Notes: generated by a model not told the origin, from the letters alone. A stretch of DNA of 64,000 nt from Enterobacillus tribolii (GCF_003363015.1 NZ_QRAP01000002.1:551756-615755), one strand, 5' to 3'. Shown: positions 35,667 through 45,556, counted from the first letter of the stretch. Program-made: numbers and translations.

Positions 35667-37003
35667 CACGCCTTCTCCGTTACGCTTCCCCATCCGGAAT
35701 CGTTCAGCCAGGGGCACAAACGTACGCTGACGGGGCGAACCTGCGGCGCTGTATGAAATTCGATATCAACGGAGAACTCGCCGTTTCCTTCGTTGGCGGC
35801 GCGCAGTTTTTTAATTTCTTCCAGCGTGACCGTTTTTTTATACAGCAGCGCATTCTGCGAACCGTAAATGCCGATATGCAGGTGATCGAGATCGGGTGCG
35901 GTATCGTCAAAGTCCGTCTTGCCGATCTTCAGCATTTTCTTGTTGTAGGTAATCTGCTTATTCAGCCACGCAGCCTCATCTTCCGGCGGAGTAGCGAAGT
36001 AGCAGACATGAGCCGGCCCGACGACCTCCGGCAGCACCGTTTTTGCCGCGAGGCAAATTCCGGCCCGGTATTCGAACTGCCTGATGCTGCGCTGCGTACC
36101 GCAAGCGTAGCGTCCCAGATCGGCCGGTGTTTCCTCTATGCCCAGAACCGTGCGGACCCGCGTTTTGGAAATCTTGTCGCGCTCCCACCAGGCCTGTTCG
36201 ATGGCGCCTTCTTTTTTCGCGTCGTTGTTATGATCGCCCCATACCTTGTTGCACTCCTTACGTTGGTAGTAGTGCCACACCAGCGGCTTATGGGGGTGAT
36301 AAATGTCGTAGCCGTGGGTGAAGGCGCGCACCGCCATGGCGATCTCTTCGCCGGAAAAGAAGATCTGCGGATCGTTGGGCACGTCTTGCAGGAATGAGGC
36401 CGCAGCGAAAATAAACCCGCCGGCCAGGTAGCTGCCGCGCAACGGCGCGTCTTCTTTTATCGGCGCGGAGGTCAGCATCGGAAAACCGTCCGCGACGAAC
36501 TCGCGAAACAGCATACGGCTGACGTAGAACTGGCGGTTTTCTTCCTCGCCGGGCGTATACGGCGGCGGGTAGGCGCTGAGGATTGGTTTATCGCTTTGCG
36601 TAAGAAGCTGCCGCCACATCGCGATGAGTTCCCGATCCCAATCTTCGGCAAAGCGACAGTGCGAGTCGATTTGCAGAAAATAGTCTTCCCCGTCGTACAG
36701 GGTTTCCGCCAGGTGGCGCGCCCAGCAGGCGCCCTGACTGGCGTAATAGTGAACGCTGATAACGTCTATCCGCGCCCCGTTGTAGTGATAAAACGAGGTC
36801 GCCCGCCCATCGGTGTGCGTAGTTTGTGTATGGGTGAAACCCGCGTCCGTGAAGACCGAGAGATCTTCGTCATCCTGCCAGCAAACGGCAATGTGCAGTC
36901 GCTGCGGATCGGACGCGCTTTCCGCCATATTTTTTAGCGTGGGGATCAATTCCGGATCACGGTAACTGGCCACGCTGATAAAAATACCCGATCTGTTATC
37001 CAT
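35663..37003 (-). CDS. GT60-like GlcNAc-transferase family glycosyltransferase
   Basis: 446 residues. The opening IFISVASYRDPELIPTL, the nucleotide-sugar/metal motif FLQIDSHCRF (Asp113-Ser-His115) and LAGGFIFAAASFL match the GlcNAc-transferase family related to Skp1 hydroxyproline GlcNAc-transferases. The last 110 residues (from about 335) form a separate, beta-rich domain I do not recognise. There is no signal peptide, so it acts in the cytosol. It is embedded in the left T6SS operon, between a pilus adhesin gene and an OmpA-domain gene, and is overlapped by the latter by 4 bases. A glycosylated pilin, adhesin or VgrG is the natural guess for its target. Confidence 0.85.
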   Translation of the reverse strand: MDNRSGIFISVASYRDPELIPTLKNMAESASDPQRLHIAVCWQDDEDLSVFTDAGFTHTQTTHTDGRATSFYHYNGARIDVISVHYYASQGACWARHLAETLYDGEDYFLQIDSHCRFAEDWDRELIAMWRQLLTQSDKPILSAYPPPYTPGEEENRQFYVSRMLFREFVADGFPMLTSAPIKEDAPLRGSYLAGGFIFAAASFLQDVPNDPQIFFSGEEIAMAVRAFTHGYDIYHPHKPLVWHYYQRKECNKVWGDHNNDAKKEGAIEQAWWERDKISKTRVRTVLGIEETPADLGRYACGTQRSIRQFEYRAGICLAAKTVLPEVVGPAHVCYFATPPEDEAAWLNKQITYNKKMLKIGKTDFDDTAPDLDHLHIGIYGSQNALLYKKTVTLEEIKKLRAANEGNGEFSVDIEFHTAPQVRPVSVRLCPWLNDSGWGSVTEKAW

Positions 37004-37053
37004 ACATTCCCTTGGATTTTTCCTTGTTATCTGTTTCTTTCCGGCCCAGGGCG

Positions 37054-38040
37054 CTAATCAATGTTGAAGACAATTTCCGCCTTGGCATTGAACGGGCCGG
37101 GCTGCGGCGCTTCGGTGCTGGTGGAAAACAGCGTGGCCTTCCACTGATATTGCGCGTTGCTGCCGCTGGCGACGTTATACAACTGCTCGCTGCTGGTGCT
37201 GTCGTTCATCCTGATCGTCTGGGTTTTTCCGTCGGTGATCCGGATGCCGAGACGATCCTTATTGCCGCTTGCGTCGGTAACCTTGATGTAGGTGGAGTCC
37301 GCGGATGCGTCTGCGGCGGTCATCATGGCCTTGGCGGAATAAGTGCCATAATCGGTCCGGCAGTTCACGAAGAAGTTAAGCGGTTTTTCGACGCCGCTTT
37401 TTAAGGCGCCGGCCGTAACCTGAGTGAAGTCGATAACCTTGGATTGATCAACGGTACATACCGGCGTGCTGATGATGGTGATGTTGCCGATATTCAAACG
37501 CGCATAGGCTTCACCCACGGCATCGGTGTTGAAGTAGTTAAAGGCGCGCAGCGCGGAAGGCAGCACGAGATCGCCGGCCTTATTGCTGAGCACCAGATTG
37601 TCGGTCAGCTTGAAAAACTGCGCCCGGAAGTAGGAACCGGCGGCGATTTTCATGATGCCGCGGTTGGTCGGTAGCTTAACGGTGGTAACGGAAGGGAAGT
37701 TCCCCGTAGCGCCCAGGCCGTTATTCCACAGCAGCTTGACGCCGATGCCCGGAACATTGGTTTCATAAATATACGTAGCCGGATTTTGGCCGTTCAGTCC
37801 TACGGTGGATTTACCGTAAGGCGTCCCGTTGTCGCAGCCGTATTCGAGCTGAACGCCCAGCGCATCGCTGTCATAGGATGCAATGGGGTTTGATGCATCG
37901 GCCGGGGCGTCAGCGGCAACCCGGATAATCTGGCTGCCGATGGCTTGATCCCGCAGCGCGCCAGACTCTAACAGACAGAGAGCCGCCGCTTCAGGGATCG
38001 CTATGGCGCCGAGAGCCAGAACAATCAGATTCCTTATCAT
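37054..38040 (-). CDS. Fimbrial tip adhesin-type protein
   Basis: 328 residues: a signal peptide ending near PEAAA; an N-terminal domain (about 22-205) with a Cys pair (ALCLLES, YGCDNG); and a C-terminal pilin domain beginning VCTVDQSKVIDFTQV, with its second Cys in VNCRTDYG and the alternating C-terminal strand AKAEIVFNID used for chaperone/usher donor-strand pairing. This is the two-domain plan of FimH-type adhesins. It follows tssA by 3 bases in the left T6SS operon, whereas the pilin, chaperone and usher genes are on the right arm. The ligand is unknown. Confidence 0.85.
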   Translation of the reverse strand: MIRNLIVLALGAIAIPEAAALCLLESGALRDQAIGSQIIRVAADAPADASNPIASYDSDALGVQLEYGCDNGTPYGKSTVGLNGQNPATYIYETNVPGIGVKLLWNNGLGATGNFPSVTTVKLPTNRGIMKIAAGSYFRAQFFKLTDNLVLSNKAGDLVLPSALRAFNYFNTDAVGEAYARLNIGNITIISTPVCTVDQSKVIDFTQVTAGALKSGVEKPLNFFVNCRTDYGTYSAKAMMTAADASADSTYIKVTDASGNKDRLGIRITDGKTQTIRMNDSTSSEQLYNVASGSNAQYQWKATLFSTSTEAPQPGPFNAKAEIVFNID

Positions 38041-38043
38041 CTC

Positions 38044-39159
38044 TTACTCCTTTTCGCTCTTTTCCCCATCCAGCATGGTGATGATTTCAGGGGGGTACAT
38101 TTTCAGCAAATCGGCAAAATTCTTACCGATGCTCTCCTCTGCATATTTCAGCATCAACACTACGGGGCTGCTGGGTTCGGTCATCGCAAACCAGCTGCGT
38201 ACTTCCTGCAGACGGCGCAGTGCATCCGTCCGGTTTTCAATACCGCGTCGCGCTTGTTGTTTGGCGGGGCGGGGAATAGAGGGTGCGGCGGCGGCCTCTT
38301 CGGCGACGTCATCGTCGCCATGCTCCGCCCCGGGGGCTTCCGTCTCTTCGACCGGCTCCGCATAGTCCGCGTCATCGGTATAGGCTTGTTCGGCCGGCAC
38401 GGCTGCTTCTTCCGCTTCCGAGGTGTCGGCGAATTCGTTGGAGAAGAGGCGCAGTATGCCGTCAATCAGGCCAAGCAACGGGGCCTCGAAGGCGAGCGAC
38501 TCATCCAGTATTTTTTTGATGTCGAGCAGATAGCGCCGGGCGCGTGTCAGCACGGCGATTTCCTGCGCCGCGTTGGTATGCCAGTCGTGGATCAGGGCGG
38601 CGACGGTGGTGTCCGCCAGCGCGCCTTCTTCACGCGGGATGACGTGAGCTTTTTCAAAATCTTTAATGGAGATTTGCAGCCCGGCGGCCTTAGGCAGCGG
38701 CTGGTTACGCAAATCGGCCAGCAGGCCGTTGGTATCTTCCAGCTCGGCGAACGCATTGGCGCGCATGAACGGTTCGAATTCGCCTTCGTCCATGGTTTGC
38801 GGATGGAGGTCGTCGGGCCACCGGCGCAGTAATTCCCGCAGCGCTTCCAGACCTTCGCTCAGCGCCACGAGGCCTTTCTGGCGGATACGGCAACGCATCA
38901 GGATGATGATCAGGCGCACGTCTTTACTTTTTTGCAGCAGCGATAAACATTCCCGTTCAACTTCCGACCAGTTGACCGGTTCCGCCGCTTCGAAAAACGT
39001 GCCGTATTCCGCGCCCAGCTTGGGCTGGAGTTTACCCAGCAGCATGATAAATGCAGGGTCGTATTCCAGGCTTTCCCCGCATGGATGCTCGCCGGGGATC
39101 GGCTGCATCACGCTCTGGTAGTAACCCGTAATTTCTGTCGTCATTGTCTCGTTCATCAT
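38044..39159 (-). CDS. tssA: T6SS baseplate/sheath-cap protein TssA
   Basis: 371 residues with an N-terminal ImpA_N domain (GEHPCGESLEYDPAF; MRCRIRQKGLVALSEGLEAL), an acidic low-complexity linker (about 265-320) rich in Glu, Ala and Asp, and a short C-terminal domain (PSSPVVLMLKYAEESIG). TssA primes baseplate-to-sheath assembly in the cytosol. Lengths and linker fit the shorter TssA class. The fimbrial adhesin begins 3 bases after its stop, so the pair must be cotranscribed. Confidence 0.93.
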   Translation of the reverse strand: MMNETMTTEITGYYQSVMQPIPGEHPCGESLEYDPAFIMLLGKLQPKLGAEYGTFFEAAEPVNWSEVERECLSLLQKSKDVRLIIILMRCRIRQKGLVALSEGLEALRELLRRWPDDLHPQTMDEGEFEPFMRANAFAELEDTNGLLADLRNQPLPKAAGLQISIKDFEKAHVIPREEGALADTTVAALIHDWHTNAAQEIAVLTRARRYLLDIKKILDESLAFEAPLLGLIDGILRLFSNEFADTSEAEEAAVPAEQAYTDDADYAEPVEETEAPGAEHGDDDVAEEAAAAPSIPRPAKQQARRGIENRTDALRRLQEVRSWFAMTEPSSPVVLMLKYAEESIGKNFADLLKMYPPEIITMLDGEKSEKE

Positions 39160-39237
39160 GAATCGCTTCTTGTTATTATTCCTGCCCGGCGCATATCTGC
39201 GCGGAACACGGCGAACACGTCGCCGTGCGTTAATGCG

Positions 39238-40263
39238 TTAATACTGATAGGTTTCCGGTTCAAAGCTCATGCCCGACACGGGCGTTTCGCGCTCCTCGCG
39301 ATCCAGCCAGCTGGTGTAGCCCAGTTGATGACTGCCATCCAGATTCGCCGTGGGAACTTCCTCGCCCGCCAGCACCAGCTGAACGTCCCAGGCATACTCA
39401 AAACCGACGAAGTTACGTACCCACTCCCGCAGTACCGGCAGGTCGTTGCCCCAGGGGCTGAAACGCACGTACTGGTCGAGGTTGAGCGGCCCCAGAATCA
39501 GTTTGAATTTATGCTGACGGTCCTGCACCGTATTGCCGAGGATCGCGCCGTCGCCCAGCAGCATGGCGCACTGGTCATTGCCTAAAATGGTTTGTTCTTT
39601 CGGCTCAAGGAAAATCCATTGCAGTTCGTACTCTTCCATCTGCACCGGCAGTTGGAAGTAGTAGTGCAGCGCGCCCAGCAAGCCCGCCGGGTTACGCGCT
39701 TCGCGCACCAGATGGGCGGAAGAGGCCAGGCGGGCATGGATCGGCAGGCACGATGAGGTCAGTTCGGCAGGGTCGATCCCCGAGAGGCTGCCGATGTAAA
39801 ACGAAAAACGTTCGTCGTCTTTTCTGTCCAGCGAGGCGGTATCCTGCGACACGAACCAGGCCCGGTAAAACAGGGAAAGCGCCCGGTGATGGAAGATGTC
39901 GAGGAAGTTGGTCAGCGTGTGGTCGTGCTGCTCATGGCGCGAGTAGGCCTGCTCGGAAAAGTGCAGCGGCATGGCGCCCTGCGCGCCCCAGACGCCCAGG
40001 CTGTACAGCTGCAGCTTGAGCTTATCGCCCTGCCAGCTGAGCCGGGAGATTTCACGCGGCGAAAAAGCCATATGCGCGGTTTGACCCAGGCGGAAAGGCT
40101 CCTGGGAAGGCAACTCAGCCTTGCCCGGCGCCGGCATATCGGGAAGTCGCGCGGCGATGGCACGCATGATGCTGAGGAACCCGGAATTCCACGGCGCGTC
40201 TTCGTCGTACCAGGCATCCAGATTCAGGGACAAATCGCCGCTCTGCATTGCGTTCCGTTCCAT
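39238..40263 (-). CDS. tssG: T6SS baseplate protein TssG
   Basis: 341 residues. The TssG/ImpH features are present: FRLGQTAHMAFSPREIS near the N-terminus, NFLDIFHHRALSLFYRAW, and the C-terminal LILGPLNLDQYVRFSP. It pairs with TssF in the baseplate wedge. The start at 40263 overlaps the tssF stop by one base (TAATG); the much longer upstream frame is a non-coding extension full of arginine and was rejected. Confidence 0.94.
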   Translation of the reverse strand: MERNAMQSGDLSLNLDAWYDEDAPWNSGFLSIMRAIAARLPDMPAPGKAELPSQEPFRLGQTAHMAFSPREISRLSWQGDKLKLQLYSLGVWGAQGAMPLHFSEQAYSRHEQHDHTLTNFLDIFHHRALSLFYRAWFVSQDTASLDRKDDERFSFYIGSLSGIDPAELTSSCLPIHARLASSAHLVREARNPAGLLGALHYYFQLPVQMEEYELQWIFLEPKEQTILGNDQCAMLLGDGAILGNTVQDRQHKFKLILGPLNLDQYVRFSPWGNDLPVLREWVRNFVGFEYAWDVQLVLAGEEVPTANLDGSHQLGYTSWLDREERETPVSGMSFEPETYQY

Positions 40264-42143
40264 TATAGCGCTCCCCGCCTCCCGGTCCGGGCGCCCCAGC
40301 GCGCGATGAATCCGCGTTGCATGGAGTGCAGCTCCGTCTCGGTGAAGATGTTGATGGCGGCGTGGCGGGAGAAGTAGTTCTCCATAATGAGGCCGAACAA
40401 ATAGGGGCTGATGCCGGAGAAGCCGTCCTCGTCTACGGTCAGGATGCAGCGTACGCCGCGGCCGTAGACCAACAGGCCATCGCCGGGAAGGCGGCGTACT
40501 ACCGGTTCGGTTTTGCATCCGACGATGCTGTTGATTTGGGTAATGGACTCCATATCGGCGCTGTCGGTAAAGAGCTTAAGCATGTTGCGTAAGGATTCGC
40601 CGCCGACGGAATGTTCCATGTCCGACAGCGGCAGGTAGTTAAAGCTCAGCTGACGGATCAAACGCCAGGCAGCTTCGCCGGTGGCGAACGGCGGGCGCGG
40701 TACGCTCGGCGGCGTGACGAAGGTAGCGCCTTCAATCGGCACCGCGTCGGTCATCGTCAGGTCAAAACTGCCGCTGCGGGTGATCAGCCGGGGCAGGTCG
40801 CGGTTGGTGACCATTGCCTCAACCAGCAGGTAGCGGATGTGGTCGCCGTACGGCGCTTCAAGCTGATCGACCAGGGAGATGAACACTTCCGTGCCGAGGT
40901 AGGATGTCCGGGTATCGTATTTTCGTTCCGTATTGCCCTTGGTGCGCGGGTCCCTTCTGACGGAGAAATAGCGGCTGAAGTTGCCGGCGTCGCTGTGCCG
41001 CGTCTGATACAGGGGGTTAAACACCACCTCTTCGCTTTTTTCCGCCTGCTGGCCCAGGACCTTATCGACGGAAAACACCTCGTAGTCCAGCGGCCGGCTG
41101 CGGTCGGGAACGATGTGGAAGTTATTCAGCGCGCGGTTCACTTCGATGCGGTCTACGCGTTTGGGGAACAGGTTAATTACCGGCGTACAAAACAGCATGA
41201 AGCGTGAGGCATCAATGTGGCCAATCAGATCCTGTGGCAGCTTATCCAGCAGAATGATGATTTCGGCTTCATTGGTCTGATTGTTTTTCAAACCTTCAGC
41301 CAGTTGGGTCAGCGTGAAGAAGTAGAAACGCTCGCGACAGCAGATGTATTCATGGATCAGGGTATGCCCGTGGAACATGTTCCATGCCAGCGGCAGCAGG
41401 GTCTGATCGGGGTCAAGGCCTTCGAACTTCAGGGGCTGGTTGTTGACGATCCGGTACTGCGAATCGTCGCCGCTGCCGGAGCGAACCACAACGGCGACAT
41501 GGCTGTTATGCAGGAGTTCGAACGTATGCGAGACGATACGCTCGTCGCCCTGGATATAGAAAGGCAACTGATCCAAACCATTCAGTTCGGAGAAAACGGT
41601 TTCCCCCTGAATACGCAGCTTAATACGCAGCGCGCCCTTCAGGCGGTTGTGCGCAATGCGGTATCCTTCCAGGTTCGGCAGGTCCGGCGGCACGGAAGTC
41701 AGACGCGCGTCGGCGATTTCCAGCGGCCACAGGGTAACGCTCTGGCTGTTGCGGAACTCGCAGCGCGTCATCTCACCGGGCAGGATACGGCTGAAAAAGG
41801 CGCTGTCCTTGGGAATACGATACCCCTGGGTCAGGTCGCCTTCTTTCTGATTGGGTTTGAGCTGCACCACGCCCATGGAAGGGGTCGGCGCATTGTAGTT
41901 TGGGTAAACGATATCCAGCAGACGCTGGGTGAATTTAGGAAATTCGGCATCCAGCTTTATCTGCGTACGGGCGGATAAAAAACAGAATGCTTCGATCAGG
42001 CGCTCTACATAAGGGTCGGCGACATCGATACCGTGCATTCCTAACCGGCCGGCTATCTTCGGGTGTTTCTCGGCGAACTCACGCGACATTTCCCTGATAA
42101 ACGTCAGTTCCCGGTTGTAATAATCAAGAAAATTGTGATCCAC
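40263..42143 (-). CDS. tssF: T6SS baseplate protein TssF
   Basis: 626 residues with the classical TssF opening (YYNRELTFIREMSREFAEKHPKIAGRLG), the block DPYVERLIEAFCFLSARTQ, and TLLPLAWNMFHGHTLIHEYICCRERFYFFTL in the middle. Starts with GTG after AGGACA. It is the first gene of the left T6SS arm, expressed from the 660-base divergent region it shares with clpV. Confidence 0.95.
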   Translation of the reverse strand: MDHNFLDYYNRELTFIREMSREFAEKHPKIAGRLGMHGIDVADPYVERLIEAFCFLSARTQIKLDAEFPKFTQRLLDIVYPNYNAPTPSMGVVQLKPNQKEGDLTQGYRIPKDSAFFSRILPGEMTRCEFRNSQSVTLWPLEIADARLTSVPPDLPNLEGYRIAHNRLKGALRIKLRIQGETVFSELNGLDQLPFYIQGDERIVSHTFELLHNSHVAVVVRSGSGDDSQYRIVNNQPLKFEGLDPDQTLLPLAWNMFHGHTLIHEYICCRERFYFFTLTQLAEGLKNNQTNEAEIIILLDKLPQDLIGHIDASRFMLFCTPVINLFPKRVDRIEVNRALNNFHIVPDRSRPLDYEVFSVDKVLGQQAEKSEEVVFNPLYQTRHSDAGNFSRYFSVRRDPRTKGNTERKYDTRTSYLGTEVFISLVDQLEAPYGDHIRYLLVEAMVTNRDLPRLITRSGSFDLTMTDAVPIEGATFVTPPSVPRPPFATGEAAWRLIRQLSFNYLPLSDMEHSVGGESLRNMLKLFTDSADMESITQINSIVGCKTEPVVRRLPGDGLLVYGRGVRCILTVDEDGFSGISPYLFGLIMENYFSRHAAINIFTETELHSMQRGFIARWGARTGRRGAL

Positions 42144-42239
42144 TTATCTGTCCTGTAAATTCCATTTCGATTACACGCTATTCATTTTGGTTTTCATCGT
42201 GTGAAAGACTGCTGTGTAGTCGCACACGTTAAACTAAGG

Positions 42240-42264
42240 CAGGTCAGAATATTAAAGTGACCTG
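42240..42264. promoter_or_regulatory. Inverted repeat CAGGTCA-N11-TGACCTG
   Basis: Perfect 7-bp arms, 11-base spacer, about 100 bases upstream of tssF. Symmetry about one helical turn apart suits a dimeric regulator; which one is unknown. Confidence 0.5.
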
Positions 42265-42267
42265 AAT

Positions 42268-42297
42268 GTTAATTTCGGGCTTAATTCCGAAATTAAC
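42268..42297. promoter_or_regulatory. Inverted repeat GTTAATTTCGG-N8-CCGAAATTAAC
   Basis: Perfect 11-bp arms with an 8-base loop and no T-run, immediately beside the previous inverted repeat. Could be an operator or a transcript hairpin. Confidence 0.5.
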
Positions 42298-42803
42298 GCA
42301 CATGTATTGATATAGGTAATTACCACGTTCTCCAGAGTCCGAATTGGAAATAACCATTCTAATACTTGCTAAAACGCGGCGAATAGCCGTTGCTGGATAT
42401 TTGCATCTCGTAAAAATCTGACGATTGCAGTGATGTTTCTTATCATGTAATGTGAAGCAGGTTCACTTTCCTCCATTTTTTGGAATATATCATGACGAAA
42501 TCAGTGACTCAACGTCATTATAAAATGGTTGTGTTTGTGGATCATTGTTGTATGTATTTTAATTGTGATAATGCCATTAAAAACAATGGCTTAAATTCAA
42601 TTAAATTATCTATTTAAGAATGATGTCCGGCTGTTATTCCTAAAAAGCCAGAGTTGAAACAGTTAGTGTTTTATTTTTCTGATTATTTTAATTAGCATGC
42701 CAAAAGTAAAAGGACATTTAGTCGTTCTGGAATTATTGTAATTAAGGTATTAGCAAGCTTCGCAATATTCAGAATGATCCAAACCACAAGGGCGAGAAGC
42801 ATC

Positions 42804-45488
42804 GTGGCGATAACAAGACAAAACTTATTTGGGAAACTTGACACTTCCCTTTTTAAAAGCATTGAAAGTGCAACTACACTTTGCAAGTTACGCGGCAATC
42901 CTTATGTCGAAATGGCGCACTGGCTGAATCAATTGTTTCAGCAAGAAGATAATGATATCCGACATATTTTACGCCATTTTGAAGTTGATGCGGAATTGCT
43001 GGAGCGTGACTTCTCACAGGCGCTGGCGCGTTTACCCGCCGGTGCGAGTTCTATTTCCGACTTTTCCTATCACATTGAGCTGGCCATTGAGCGCGCGTGG
43101 ATCTTCGCCAGCCTGGAATGCCAGGACAGCCGTATCCGCAGCGGTCATTTGCTGATCGCAATATTGACGACGATGGAACTTCGTCGCGCGCTGTTTTCCA
43201 TCTCTTCGACCTTCGAGCGTATTTCGTTGGAGCATCTGACCAAAGACTTCGGCTATATCACGCGCGAATCGCCGGAAGCGGAAGAGAGCGCCAATGACGG
43301 CTCCCTGCCGGGCGGCGCCGGCGTTCCCGGCGAAGCCAGTAATGCCATCGGTTCCCCGAAGGCGGGCGGCGGTCTGGCGCAATATTCTACCGATCTCACC
43401 GCTCTGGCGCGTGAAGGCAAGATCGACCCGGTATTGGGTCGCGACAAAGAAATCAACACGATGGTGGATATCCTGCTGCGCCGCCGCCAGAACAACCCGT
43501 TGCTGACGGGCGAGGCGGGCGTAGGGAAGACTGCCGTGGTGGAAGGGTTGGCGCAGGCCATCGTCGCGGGAGAAGTTCCGCCGGCGTTGTCCCGGGTGCG
43601 TTTGCTGACGCTGGACGTCGTGGCGCTTTCCGCCGGCGCCAGCATGAAAGGCGAGTTTGAAGCGCGCCTGAAAGCGGTGCTGGAAGAAGCCGTGGCTTCT
43701 CCGGACCCGGTAATTCTGTTTATTGATGAAATTCACACCCTGGTAGGCGCCGGTGGTGCCGCAGGGACCGGCGATGCCGCGAACCTGATGAAACCGATGC
43801 TGGCGCGCGGTCAACTGCGCACTATCGGCGCAACTACCTGGAGTGAATTTAAACGTCATATTGAGAAAGATCCTGCGCTGACGCGCCGCTTCCAGGTATT
43901 GCAGGTGGAAGAGCCGGACGAAGGCACGGCGATTTCCATGCTGCGCGGTTTGCTGCCGGTACTGGAGAAGCACCACGGCGTGTGGATCATGGACGAAGCG
44001 TTGCGCGCAGCGGTACGCCTGTCGCATCGTTATATTCCGTCCCGCCAGCTGCCGGACAAAGCCATCAGTCTGCTGGATACCGCCTGCGCCCGCGTTGCGG
44101 TTGCCCAGCACGCGGCGCCGGATGAGTTACAGATACTGCGTTTTCATACCAAAACCGCCCGTACTGAGCTGGCGCTGGTAGAAAAAGCGGTCAACTTCGG
44201 TAAAGAAGACGGCGAACGCGCGCAGGGTATTCAGAGCGCTATCGCAGAACATGAAGCCGAGGCGGAGCGCCTCGATCAGCGCTGGTCGCAGGAGCGCGAT
44301 TTGGTCGCCGCTATCGTTGAAATTCGTCAGGCTTTGCAGGAGGCGGTAGCGCAGGAAGAGCGGGATGAAGAAGAAATCAGCCGCCTGCAGGCGCAGCTGA
44401 ACGAGCAGGAAACTGCGCTCAGCGCCGCCCGTAAGGAGCAGCCGCTGGTACAGGCGGAAGTTAACGCCGGCGTTGTGGCCTCTATCGTTGCGAAGTGGAC
44501 CGGCATTCCGGTAGGTCAGGTGCTGAAAGACGATCGTAACGCCGTGCTGGAACTGCCGCAGCGTCTGGCTGCCCGGGTTATTGGTCAGCGTCATGCGCTC
44601 GACCGCGTATGCGAAAGCATTCAGACCGCGCGTGCCGGTTTGGCCGACCCGCGTAAGCCGTCCGGCGTATTTATGCTGGTGGGGCCGTCCGGGGTAGGGA
44701 AAACGGAAACCGCGCTGGCGATTGCCGAGCAGTTATATGGCGGCGAACAGAACCTGATCACCATCAACATGAGTGAATATCAGGAAGCGCACACCGTTTC
44801 TTCGCTGAAAGGTTCCCCGCCGGGGTACGTCGGTTATGGCGAAGGCGGCGTGCTGACCGAAGCGGTGCGTCGTAAGCCGTACAGCGTGGTTTTGCTGGAT
44901 GAAATCGAAAAGGCGCATCCGGATGTTCATGAGTTGTTCTTCCAGGTATTCGATAAAGGTTCGATGGAAGACGGCGAAGGGCGCCAGATTGATTTTAAAA
45001 ATACAATAATATTATTAACCAGCAACGTTGGCAGTGACGTATTAACCAACGTATGTGCCGATCCGGACACCATGCCGGAGGAAGACGGTCTGCTGGCTTT
45101 ATTGCAGCCGGAATTATTGAAAGTTTTCCCGGCGGCATTTTTGGGACGGGTTAGCATTGTTCCTTATTTACCTCTGGAGCAAAGCTCACTGCAATACATT
45201 GTTCGTCTGCATTTGAACCGTGTGGTGAGCCGCGTAAAAGAGCAACATGAAATATCACTTAAATACAGTGATGAGCTGGTGCAACACATCGTTGACCAAT
45301 GCCCGGTTGCAGAAACAGGGGCAAGGATGCTGATTCGTTTTATTGAGCAGAATATTTTGCCCAAGATTGGAAGCATCATATTGAATCAGGAAGGTTCATT
45401 GTCTAACCACGAGATGAATATGACGTTCTCGGCGGAGAAGGGGTTAGATATTTTCATGCAACGGGAGGAGGAATTACTCGCAAGTTAG
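42804..45488 (+). CDS. clpV: T6SS sheath-recycling AAA+ ATPase ClpV (TssH)
   Basis: 894 residues from a GTG at 42804, which gives an N-terminus aligned with Pseudomonas ClpV1 (FGKL, then CKLRGNPYVEMAHW). An ATG 30 bases upstream is in frame but less likely. Two AAA+ modules: Walker A GEAGVGKT and Walker B ILFIDEIHTL in the first; GPSGVGKT and VVLLDEIEKAHPD in the second; a coiled middle domain between. It disassembles contracted TssB/TssC sheaths in the cytosol. It leads the right arm, with the pilin gene 68 bases downstream. Confidence 0.96.
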   Translation: MAITRQNLFGKLDTSLFKSIESATTLCKLRGNPYVEMAHWLNQLFQQEDNDIRHILRHFEVDAELLERDFSQALARLPAGASSISDFSYHIELAIERAWIFASLECQDSRIRSGHLLIAILTTMELRRALFSISSTFERISLEHLTKDFGYITRESPEAEESANDGSLPGGAGVPGEASNAIGSPKAGGGLAQYSTDLTALAREGKIDPVLGRDKEINTMVDILLRRRQNNPLLTGEAGVGKTAVVEGLAQAIVAGEVPPALSRVRLLTLDVVALSAGASMKGEFEARLKAVLEEAVASPDPVILFIDEIHTLVGAGGAAGTGDAANLMKPMLARGQLRTIGATTWSEFKRHIEKDPALTRRFQVLQVEEPDEGTAISMLRGLLPVLEKHHGVWIMDEALRAAVRLSHRYIPSRQLPDKAISLLDTACARVAVAQHAAPDELQILRFHTKTARTELALVEKAVNFGKEDGERAQGIQSAIAEHEAEAERLDQRWSQERDLVAAIVEIRQALQEAVAQEERDEEEISRLQAQLNEQETALSAARKEQPLVQAEVNAGVVASIVAKWTGIPVGQVLKDDRNAVLELPQRLAARVIGQRHALDRVCESIQTARAGLADPRKPSGVFMLVGPSGVGKTETALAIAEQLYGGEQNLITINMSEYQEAHTVSSLKGSPPGYVGYGEGGVLTEAVRRKPYSVVLLDEIEKAHPDVHELFFQVFDKGSMEDGEGRQIDFKNTIILLTSNVGSDVLTNVCADPDTMPEEDGLLALLQPELLKVFPAAFLGRVSIVPYLPLEQSSLQYIVRLHLNRVVSRVKEQHEISLKYSDELVQHIVDQCPVAETGARMLIRFIEQNILPKIGSIILNQEGSLSNHEMNMTFSAEKGLDIFMQREEELLAS

Positions 45489-45556
45489 TTTAGGAAGTAG
45501 GAATAACAGGATTTAACTGGATTTTTTATAGTAGGAAACTAGAGGATTTATTAAAC

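Larger units (their letters stand above)
42144..42803. other. Divergent T6SS control region
   Basis: 660 bases, AT-rich, no gene. It must carry the promoters of both T6SS arms. It contains three symmetric elements (42240-42264, 42268-42297, 42452-42466). I saw no -24/-12 promoter. Confidence 0.6.

Noticed and set aside
40264..40518. N-terminal extension of tssG to 40518
   Set aside because: Arginine- and proline-rich shadow of tssF; the family start fits 40263.
42451..42466. TGTGA...TCAC considered as a CRP site
   Set aside because: The spacer is 7 rather than 6 bases and the flanks do not match.
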